DNA from: an uncultured Clostridia bacterium
GTDB taxonomy: Bacteria > Bacillota_A > Clostridia > TANB77 > CAG-508
Assembly: GCA_948852375.1 (NCBI GenBank)
Contig: CAQOYX010000045.1
Coordinates: 1 to 10,834 of the forward strand
Direction of reading: 5' to 3'
Length of the DNA: 10,834 bases
The position numbers were made by a program, and so were the translations under genes. Shown here one piece after another: positions 1-7,312 of the stretch. Each line of letters opens with the position of its first letter. Positions within the stretch are counted from its first letter, which is position 1. The notes beneath the pieces are model-generated. The model worked only from the letters and a program-made list of their open reading frames with translations. It was not told the DNA's origin and searched no databases.

Positions 1-101
1 GTATCCAAAATATTTTTTTAATTCCAGATGCGACCAATGATAAAGAGGATTGCCAATCAGGCGTGGCAGAACCTCTGCCCATTTTAAAAATTCAGATATA
101 A
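1..101 (+). other. Unresolved 5' edge of the window
   Basis: This stretch is richer in G+C (about half of bases 25-95) than the surrounding genes. One frame is open from base 3 to a TAA at 99-101, encoding about 32 residues that I do not recognise. The frame of the following LRR-TelA gene is closed by TGA and TAA at 38-43 and can only begin at a TTG at 50. A short hairpin (GGCAGA, 3-nt loop, TCTGCC) lies near 66-80. The stretch could be the end of an upstream gene, the true N-terminus of the LRR protein in another frame, or a contig-edge artefact. No CGG occurs here, so the recoding pattern seen elsewhere does not explain it. Confidence 0.3.
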
Positions 102-3100
102 CAAATGAAGAGTTAAAATTATTTGTATATAGATGCCACAAATTAAAAGAATTATATATTAATCAATGTAAAAATATAACTAATATAGATGATATATTAA
201 AAAATAATAATTTACAAAGAGTATTTGTAGATGGAAAAAAACTAAAAGAACATATAATTATAAATGTGCCAAAACCCAAAGGATATAATACAAATAAAAC
301 TATTGACAAGTCTATTGCTACTCAAAAAGAAATAGATACATTAGAATTAATAATTAATAATGATATTTCCAATGATAGTATTGAGTGTAATGATGAATTG
401 GTAATTAACCATTTAATAATAAGAAATATGGTAAATGATGGTAAAGACATGACTAATGATTTAAGAATTGGATTAAATAGATCAAGTAAAATAAAAGTTA
501 ATAATTCTATTTATTTAGAGAATATATCTTTTTATGATATTAACCAATCAGATAAAATATATAAACATGTTAAAAAAGTAATAACAAGTCAAACAGGATT
601 TAGTAAAAATGGTAATCTAGATAAATTTCTTTCATATGCAAATAGTGTAGAGGAAGTTGAATTTACCAATCAAGAATTAGACTATAATACATTATGTATA
701 ATAAGTTCGCATAGTAATATTAAAAAAATTATATGCAATGAAATTAAATTACACATAGAGGGAATTGAAGCTTTAGAACATAAACTTAACATTAATTTAA
801 ATTCATTTAAAGATATAGACGCAATATTAAATTTAATAAAAAAAGAAAGTATATATATAGAAGTAGAAATATCAGATGATATGAAGATTATCTCTTTAGA
901 AAAGTTAGCTCCATATATTACCGTATTGAATTTAACTAATATGGATATAACACAAAAAAGTTTAAAGAAAGTTTTAGACTTATCAGAAAAATTGACACAA
1001 GTAAAAATACAAGAATGTAAAAACATACACCAAATAGAAAACATAGAACAATATGAAAAATTTACACAAGTAAAATTAGATGGAAAAGACTTACTTGAAA
1101 TTCCAGGGGTTGCAACAGCTAAAACAATGTATGGAAATACTAATACAATAGAAATTGATTTAGAACGATACAATGGTGTTCCAATTAAAACTTCAAAATA
1201 TGGAGAAATTAGAATTATAAAGATTATAACCTCTCCAGATACTAATATAAAGATAAAAGATATTAAAATAATTGGAATAGAAAATATAAAAGAATTGCAA
1301 ATTATAAATTCTAATGATGATGAAAATGTGAAAATTACAAAAGAAATAGATAAATTTTTAAGTTTATTTAAAGGACTGGAAAAAATATCTTTTTGCAAAT
1401 GTGATTTAGATTTTAAAATATTAAAAAATTTAGAAAATTTAAAAGAACTATCAGTTGATAGTAGTAATGTGAATAACTCAAGTATACAAGTTTTACCAGA
1501 AATATGTAAAGAATTAAAAGCAATAACACTAGCGAATTGTAGAGAATTAACAGATGTTTCAGTTTTAGCACAATTAGAAAAGTTATCTAATATTGATATA
1601 TCTAATAATAGAATATGTAAAGGAATAGATTTACTAATAAATTATCTTCACATGAATACATTAAAGGCAAGTAATAATTTAATAACTAATGAACAAATAA
1701 GATACATATTCCAAAATAATCAATTACACGAAGTAGATTTATCTAAAAATCCAATTACTACTATAACTAAGCCAAAAGAGTATAAAGCAAATATTGAATT
1801 AAAATTACAAGGTTGTTTGTTATCTGCAATAAATGTAGATGAAGGAATTGAATTAATATCAGAAGGAAGAATAGGAATTGGAAAAACTAATTATTATAAT
1901 GGAACTAAAATAAATTGTACTAATAATCCTTTTATAGATCCTAGTAAATATTTATTAAAAGATGAATTAAATATTTTCGAAAAGCGAAAAAGTGTTTTTT
2001 CAGAAATTCATATGTTAATAAGTAATCTGCCAGAAGAACAAAGAAGAATAGAGTACATAAAGGCTTGTAAGAAGTATTATAAGATTCCAGAAAACGGAAA
2101 CATAGATAAAGAATCTAAAATATATAACGCATATATTGGAACTTTGGCATTTGCAGGAATCGTTTGTATAGAAGATGATTTTTATTATTATGATGGTAAT
2201 GAAATACAGCCTATTATAGAAAAAGACCCTAATATATTATTGCAGGATAAAGAGAAAGAAGTGGGAATTCTAGAGACATATTTAGGAGAAGAAATAAAAA
2301 ACTCTTCTAATAAAATAGTAAATATGTATAGAATGTTAGAAAATGAACCAAGAAGATTAGATTTTGATGATGAATACGTATTAAATATGTTTAATGAGGA
2401 ATTAAAACAAAAACTGCAAAATTCTATATTTTTCACTTTTACTAATAGAAGTGGAAAAGAAATTAATATGTTTGAATTACCAAAACAAATTGATATGGTT
2501 AAAAAGATTCCTAAAAGAGAATATGATTATAGCTTATTTGATAAAGCGTTTGGAGGAATTAAAATAAAATTAATAAATCCAGATGGAACTTGTATATTTT
2601 TAAACATACCAAATAAAGCTACACATTGGGTAGAAGAAGATATAGAATTAAGAAAAAGAAATATTACTGCATTAAAAGAAATGATTAGTGATGAGTACTT
2701 TTACTTAGAAGGTGCTACCGATGCTGATATTGTCATTATGGAAGATGAAATACAAGAAGAAAAATTAATAAATCTTTTTACAGCATATTTACCTTATAAA
2801 AAAGAAGAAATTATAGCAAGAAAAACAGCAAAAGAAGAATTAATTGCAAGTTTTAATTTAGATAACTATACTTCTATATTAACATATGGAACACATATTC
2901 AACAAGAAGTAACAGAAAAACTTGATGAATTAATAAAAAAAATAACAGATTCTTCAGAAGTAGAAAAGGTTAGTTATGCATTAAAGAGATTAGAGGGTGC
3001 TACACAAAGAAAAGAAGAAGTTAATAAAACTGTTAAGAAAAAAGGATTTTTCCAAAATTTATTTAGAAGAAAAAGTGATGAAAAAGAAGAATATGATAAT

Positions 3101-3752
3101 TCAGATTCAGAAAAACAGATGCAAACAATTGAACAAATTAAAGAAGACTTAAAAGTCTCAGCCGAAAATATTATAGATAGTATTTCAAACTGTAAATTAG
3201 TACAAAATATAATAATGGATTATATAGGAAAATTAGATAGATACATACAAGTGGCTGGGGATAAATTAGAGGAAATGAGAGAGCAAGAAAATGTAAATAA
3301 AGAACAAATGGAAATGCTAGAAAAAAAAGCGGAATCATTAAAAATAAGTAGGGTGATAGCAAAACAAACATGTATGCAATTTAGCTTACTTTCAAAAACA
3401 AAAGCAAATTTATTTGAAAAAGTATGTACAGCAACACGGACTTATACCAATCCTTGCATCCCAGTCTATATTGCGATTAAACATAGATTCACAAAATGAT
3501 ATTTTAGATATAAACCAAAATATGTATCAATATGCACAAGATACAATAATGAATAATACTAACAGTTTAAAAGAAACAGTAGAACGTACGCTAAACGGAG
3601 AAGATTCAATGGAAATACTAAAATCTGTAATTAAATCTGTAGATGAAATAGCACAAGCTACGAAAAATGGATTAACAACTTTAGAAGCTACACCAAATTT
3701 ATACATAAAGGATAATACAGAGGTTAAAGATATTATTAAGGAATATGAATAA
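50..3752 (+). CDS. LRR-like / TelA (toxic anion resistance) fusion protein, read through one +1 frameshift
   Basis: Reading through the CGG at 3437 gives 1,233 residues: 1,129 before the shift and 104 from Gly1130 to the TAA. Residues 1 to about 620 are irregular leucine-rich-repeat-like units; the block around [10 protein letters not shown] recurs as [10 protein letters not shown], each followed by a CKNI and a DGK motif. Residues of about 640-920 are unrecognised. From about 930 the protein follows the TelA family: a YG-x-IQ-like helix start, a basic [10 protein letters not shown] patch, and coiled-coil helices with [15 protein letters not shown]. The TelA 'IP...Q' segment appears as GLIPILASQ, but only in the shifted frame. 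TelA proteins are usually under 400 residues and are linked to tellurite and other envelope or toxic-anion stress; their biochemistry is unclear. No signal peptide is visible and no ter genes lie nearby. The start is uncertain: TTG at 50 has no well-spaced ribosome binding site, so the 5' end may be incomplete. Confidence 0.75.
3437..3440 (+). other. +1 recoding site CGGA in the LRR-TelA gene
   Basis: The zero frame reads ACA CGG ACT and meets TGA at 3497-3499. Skipping the C gives ACA GGA CTT ATA CCA (T-G-L-I-P), which continues the TelA domain to the TAA at 3750-3752. The spacing to the conserved Ile-Pro and the following Gln matches TelA relatives as I remember them. Confidence 0.8.
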
Positions 3753-3764
3753 ACATAAGAAAAA

Positions 3765-3803
3765 TACCCTCAAAAAAATTGTTTTGCAATTTTTTTGAGG
3801 GTA
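3765..3803. terminator. Bidirectional hairpin terminator between LRR-TelA and ldh
   Basis: A perfect 17-bp inverted repeat (arms 3765-3781 and 3787-3803) encloses a 5-nt loop, TTTTG. Each arm has a GC-containing base (CCCTC/GAGGG) followed by an A7/T7 run, so either strand can form a hairpin with a U-rich descending arm. It starts 12 nt after the LRR-TelA stop and lies just beyond the ldh stop on the other strand, which fits shared termination of two convergent genes. Confidence 0.85.
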
Positions 3804-3836
3804 TAACGTAAGGAAAAGAGTTCTCATACAATATTC

Positions 3837-4790
3837 CTATTCTAAAATAGGATCAATTTCCTCATGAATGAATTTTGTTAATACATCACAACTATTGTCA
3901 AACTTTAGTTGATCTTCTGCATCTAGCTTTAATTCTACAATTTCCTTTATTCCATTTCTATTAATAATAGCAGGAACACCTATAAATATTCCATTATGCC
4001 CATATTCTCCATTTAGGTAAGTTGATATAGGCATAATAGCATTTTCATCTCCTAAAATTGACTTTACTAATCTTGTTAGTGCAATTCCTATTCCATAATA
4101 TGTTGCTTTTTTCTTATTAATAATTTCATAAGCTGCTTGTTGTACTCCTGTATATATTTTATCTAAATCAGTAAGATTTTTTCCATTTTCTTTCATTACA
4201 TCTACTAGTTTTTTACAGCCAACATAACAATGTTCCCATGGGACAAAAGAAGAATCACCATGTTCTCCCATAATATATGCATGTATATTGGTACTTGCTA
4301 CTTGCAAATATTCACCTATTAAAAAGCGAAGTCTTGCTGTATCTAAAATTGTACCTGAACCAATTACTCGTTCTTTTGGAAAGTTTGATGTTTTATATAC
4401 AACATATGTCATTAAATCTACTGGGTTACTTGCTACTACAAAAGTTCCACTAAATCCACTATTAACAACTTGAGTAGTAATATCTTGCATAATTTTTGCA
4501 TTTGCTTTTGCAAGCTCTAATCTTGTTTGACCTGGTTTTTGATTTAATCCTGCTGTAATAACAACAATGTTTGCATCTTTACAATCTGAATAATCACCTG
4601 CTTTAATATCCATTTTTGTTGGTGCAAAAGGCATACCATGAGATAAATCCATAGCTTCTCCTTCTGCTTTTTCCTTTATAACATCAATTAATACAAGTTC
4701 ATTTGCTCCTCCTTGGTTAAGTAATGAATATGCCATACTCATTCCTACAAAGCCAGTTCCTACTAATACAATTTTTCTTCTTTCTACCAT
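3837..4790 (-). CDS. ldh: L-lactate dehydrogenase
   Basis: A 317-residue NAD-dependent enzyme that interconverts pyruvate and L-lactate in the cytoplasm, regenerating NAD+ during fermentation. The Rossmann motif GTGFVG is at 11-16, with Asp36 ending strand 2 (LVLID). Gln84 in NQKPGQTR marks lactate rather than malate specificity. Arg90, Asp150, Arg153 and catalytic His177 (GEHGDS) match the family active site. Arg155 (ARLRF) and His170 (NIHAY) match the residues that bind fructose-1,6-bisphosphate in allosteric bacterial enzymes, so activation by that sugar is likely. The ATG at 4790 is preferred because AGGAG at 4799-4803 sits 8 nt upstream; the in-frame GTG at 4797-4799 overlaps that site. 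The length is normal and there is no frame disruption. CGA and CGC are used for arginine and CGG is absent. Confidence 0.97.
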   Translation of the reverse strand: MVERRKIVLVGTGFVGMSMAYSLLNQGGANELVLIDVIKEKAEGEAMDLSHGMPFAPTKMDIKAGDYSDCKDANIVVITAGLNQKPGQTRLELAKANAKIMQDITTQVVNSGFSGTFVVASNPVDLMTYVVYKTSNFPKERVIGSGTILDTARLRFLIGEYLQVASTNIHAYIMGEHGDSSFVPWEHCYVGCKKLVDVMKENGKNLTDLDKIYTGVQQAAYEIINKKKATYYGIGIALTRLVKSILGDENAIMPISTYLNGEYGHNGIFIGVPAIINRNGIKEIVELKLDAEDQLKFDNSCDVLTKFIHEEIDPILE

Positions 4791-4852
4791 AAAAAACACT
4801 CCTTTTTACTTATATAATTAAGGGCACATACAAGCCTCACACGAATGTATTT

Positions 4853-4881
4853 AGTATACCAGTTTTGTTACCATAAGTCAA
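4853..4881 (-). promoter_or_regulatory. SigA-type promoter of ldh
   Basis: On the minus strand, TTGACT (4876-4881) and TATACT (4853-4858) are separated by exactly 17 bp, close to the housekeeping consensus. Transcription should begin near 4846, giving a leader of about 55 nt before the ldh ATG. The promoter lies after the end of the 92-residue orphan gene, so ldh can be transcribed on its own. I found no convincing Rex-type palindrome overlapping it. Confidence 0.85.
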
Positions 4882-4922
4882 CCAAAAGACACGAACAACA
4901 TTAATAAAAAAAGGGGCCCAAT

Positions 4923-5201
4923 TCATGGAACAACACTTTTCGTAACCACATAAAAAGGCTCACAACCATTCTTCCAAAGAGAATTCCCAACAGCTAAATC
5001 TTCAGTAGTATAAGCTATAATAGTTCCAACTTGAATTTTGGAAGCATTAACCGAAGAAATAGATAATTTTATAACCTCATAAGATTCTTCCAAAGTTACT
5101 TTAAAATAGGTTAAATGCTCTTTTGGAGAATTTCTGCGGTTTATAATTGACTGAATAGTAACTGTACCATTAATAAAGTCAAATAAATTAAAATTTTTCA
5201 T
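4923..5201 (-). CDS. Hypothetical 92-residue protein
   Basis: I do not recognise this family. It is probably real: AGGAGGT (5209-5215) lies 7 nt before the ATG, codon choice matches the neighbours, and the frame is undisturbed. The product appears soluble, with no signal peptide or membrane segment. It shows alternating hydrophobic and polar residues (for example IQVGTIIAYTTEDLAVG) that suggest a small beta-rich fold. A single cysteine (NGCEPF) lies near residue 80. It is upstream of ldh on the same strand and divergent from the YcaO gene. No terminator is obvious between it and the ldh promoter. The short length and position beside a YcaO gene raise the idea of a YcaO substrate, but there is no leader or Cys/Ser/Thr-rich core to support that. 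The one CGG triplet, at 5051-5053, is out of phase. Confidence 0.7.
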   Translation of the reverse strand: MKNFNLFDFINGTVTIQSIINRRNSPKEHLTYFKVTLEESYEVIKLSISSVNASKIQVGTIIAYTTEDLAVGNSLWKNGCEPFYVVTKSVVP

Positions 5202-5408
5202 TATGATTACCTCCTATATAAGATGCTTCATTGCTTGTTATATTATAATAATAACATTAATATTAACATAAAACAGTGGAAATATGTACCAATAAATTTT
5301 TCTATAAAAATTTTATATAAAAAAAACAGAGTTTTGTATAATTTTAGAAAATATTCCCATAAAATTGATATAATTTTGTTAAAATTTATGAAAGGAGTTT
5401 TTTGTATA
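5202..5408. promoter_or_regulatory. Divergent intergenic region between the orphan gene and the YcaO gene
   Basis: About 207 bp of very AT-rich DNA that must hold promoters for both divergent genes. On the plus strand a TATAAT at 5369-5374 is a plausible -10 for the YcaO gene, but no good -35 box is seen 16-18 bp upstream. On the minus strand a TATAAT-like box lies within the AT run near 5240-5250. Because of the base composition these assignments are weak, and I see no clear operator or RNA gene. Confidence 0.35.
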
Positions 5409-7214
5409 ATGAGTGAATTACAAAATAGAAGATATAAGGAAGTATTACCAGAGGAAACAGTAAAAAAACTAAAAAAAATATTAAATGCAATGAAAATTGA
5501 TGTAGAAGAAAAATGGGGAAAAAGAAGTAGTGTAGGTACATATTCTTTAAGAGTATGTATTAAAGGAACAGATATCGGACAAAACGGAAAAGGTATGACA
5601 AAGGAATTTGCAATGGCAAGCGGATATGCAGAATTCTTTGAAAGATTTCAAAATGGAATGTTACGTTTTAGAATGGAAAAGCCGACAAAAGACTTACCAT
5701 TTAGTAATTCACCAGATGAAAAACATCTAACAATAGAAGAATTAATGGAAAACAATAATAGTTTGTTAGAAAACATAATAAAAGCAAATAATTATGAAAA
5801 TAAAACTAAAGAAGAAAAAATAGAATACCTAAAAGAAGTATTTAATGAAAAATCTGATTTAATAGAAAAAGAGGATTATATATCAGTACCATATTATAGT
5901 GTAAAAAATAAAGACATAGAATATGTACCAGATAGGCTATTTAGTTATCTGTATAATAGTAATGGAATGTGTGCAGGAAATTCTATGGAGGAAGCATTAA
6001 TAGAAGGTTTATCAGAGATAATGGAAAGATATGTAAACATAGAAATTTTTAAAAAGAAATTAACTTTACCTCAAATACCAGAAGACTATATAGAAAAATT
6101 CCCTAAAGTAAAAGAAATGATAGAAAAATTAAAAAAAAACGAACAATATTATTTTAGATTAGTTGATTGTTCTTTAGGTGGGAAATATCCAGTAGCTGGA
6201 TTATACATATTAGAAAAAAATACAGGAAGATTTGGATTTAAACTAGGAGCACATCCAGATTATGGAATTGCAATGGAAAGGTGCTTTACAGAAGCCTCAC
6301 AAGGCAGAGATATTTATGAATATGTACAAATAGGAACATTTCACTTTAATGAACAGAGTGAAAATGAAAATAAAAATTTAACAAAATTTATATTTAATGA
6401 TTTATCAACAATTCCATACCAAGTTATAAGTGAAAAAACAGATTATGAATTTGTAGAAATGCATGATGTATCTAATCTAGATAATAAAGCTATATTAGAA
6501 TGTATGGTAAATACAATTTTACAAGAAGGAAAAGATATCTTAGTAAGAGATGTATCTATTCTAGGATTTCCTGCAGCAAGTATAGTAGTGCCAGGAATGA
6601 GTGAACTTAGCTTTGATCCAAAAGCAAAACACTTTAATACTTTTGTTACAATTCAAAGTTTACTAAAAGACTTAAGAAATATAAATTTAGAAAACATATC
6701 TAAAGTTATTAAAACAATGGAAATAATGATAAATGAAATAGGGTGTGAAAGATTATCATTATTTATAAGTTTAAAGGACACAAGTATATTACCATGTGAA
6801 CAAATATTTATGGGAGCTAAATATTTTTTAGGAATTTTATATATTATGAATGAACAATATGATAAAGCAGAAAACATATTAAAAGAATTAGTTGATTTAG
6901 AAGATGCAATAGTAAGCTCATTAGAAAAAATAATGTTAAAAGCAGTATATTATTATGCTTCAGCAATGGATAAGCTAAAAGATCACAAAAAATCTATGTA
7001 TTATATAAATTTATTATTTGATATACAAATAGCAGAAGCAATAGATATGAGTTTTAATAAAAGATGTGATATTTTAATAAATCATTATGGAATTACCGAA
7101 GATGATTATGTTGATAATGATGATGCTTATTATTTACCATTTATGAAAAAATTTAGAGAGGCACAAAGAGACAATGTAATTAATCAAATTAGAAATAAGG
7201 AGATATTTATGTAA
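5409..7214 (+). CDS. ycaO: YcaO-domain protein of the E. coli YcaO type with C-terminal helical repeat region
   Basis: A 601-residue protein. YcaO enzymes use ATP to phosphorylate an amide backbone. E. coli YcaO has been linked to beta-methylthiolation of ribosomal protein S12 by RimO, and others build azolines or thioamides in peptides. The YcaO domain covers about residues 20-400: GKG at 60-62, AEFFERF at 74-80, SNGMCAGN at 184-191, EIMERYV at 203-209, CSLGGKYPV at 254-262, and a motif from GAHPDYG (280) to QGR (300). These align closely with E. coli YcaO. The C-terminal 200 residues include TPR-like helices (YDKAENILKEL), as in the E. coli protein, and lack the proline-rich tail of azoline cyclodehydratases. 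No ThiF/E1-like, TfuA or dehydrogenase partner lies nearby. The ATG at 5409 follows AAAGGAG (5391-5397) at 11 nt; the open frame upstream to 5223 has intergenic composition. No CGG is in frame. Confidence 0.88.
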   Translation: MSELQNRRYKEVLPEETVKKLKKILNAMKIDVEEKWGKRSSVGTYSLRVCIKGTDIGQNGKGMTKEFAMASGYAEFFERFQNGMLRFRMEKPTKDLPFSNSPDEKHLTIEELMENNNSLLENIIKANNYENKTKEEKIEYLKEVFNEKSDLIEKEDYISVPYYSVKNKDIEYVPDRLFSYLYNSNGMCAGNSMEEALIEGLSEIMERYVNIEIFKKKLTLPQIPEDYIEKFPKVKEMIEKLKKNEQYYFRLVDCSLGGKYPVAGLYILEKNTGRFGFKLGAHPDYGIAMERCFTEASQGRDIYEYVQIGTFHFNEQSENENKNLTKFIFNDLSTIPYQVISEKTDYEFVEMHDVSNLDNKAILECMVNTILQEGKDILVRDVSILGFPAASIVVPGMSELSFDPKAKHFNTFVTIQSLLKDLRNINLENISKVIKTMEIMINEIGCERLSLFISLKDTSILPCEQIFMGAKYFLGILYIMNEQYDKAENILKELVDLEDAIVSSLEKIMLKAVYYYASAMDKLKDHKKSMYYINLLFDIQIAEAIDMSFNKRCDILINHYGITEDDYVDNDDAYYLPFMKKFREAQRDNVINQIRNKEIFM

Positions 7215-7232
7215 AAAAATCATAACAAACAC

Positions 7233-7261
7233 TTGTTTAAATATAATAAATATAGTATAAT
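7233..7261 (+). promoter_or_regulatory. SigA-type promoter of uvrA
   Basis: TTGTTT (7233-7238) and TATAAT (7256-7261) are separated by 17 bp in the 98-bp gap between the YcaO gene and uvrA. Transcription should start near 7268, giving a leader of about 45 nt. Five GGGGG bases at 7302-7306, 6 nt before the ATG, serve as the ribosome binding site. No LexA/SOS box of the CGAAC-N4-GTTCG kind is visible here. Confidence 0.75.
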
Positions 7262-7312
7262 ATACCTTGCATGTATGAATAATATAAAACAAAAACATGT
7301 AGGGGGTAAAAA

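Noticed and set aside
81..92. Canonical -1 slippery heptamer T TTA AAA joining the upstream frame to the LRR frame
   Set aside because: The heptamer is present at 83-89, but the LRR-like similarity in the gene frame already extends upstream of it, and such runs are common in AT-rich DNA.
682..1398. Long antisense open frame within the LRR region, and other antisense frames elsewhere
   Set aside because: They lie opposite well-supported genes, have low-complexity hydrophobic translations typical of AT-rich shadows, and lack ribosome binding sites.
4791..4799. GTG at 4797-4799 as the ldh start
   Set aside because: It overlaps the AGGAG ribosome binding site that is well placed for the ATG at 4790.
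4862..4890. Rex-type operator over the ldh promoter
   Set aside because: Only one TTGTTA half-site is present, without a matching TAACAA at the right distance.
4893..4922. Terminator for the 92-residue gene (GGGCCCC followed by a T run on the minus strand)
   Set aside because: GGGCCC is self-complementary without room for a loop, and I could not draw a stable stem before the T run.
5223..5408. N-terminal extension of the YcaO protein from an ATG at 5223
   Set aside because: The extension has intergenic base composition and no family similarity, and a ribosome binding site precedes the ATG at 5409.
7224..7237. AACAA-N4-TTGTT inverted repeat overlapping the uvrA -35 box, as an operator
   Set aside because: Arms of 5 bp in very AT-rich DNA are expected by chance, and it does not match a LexA box.
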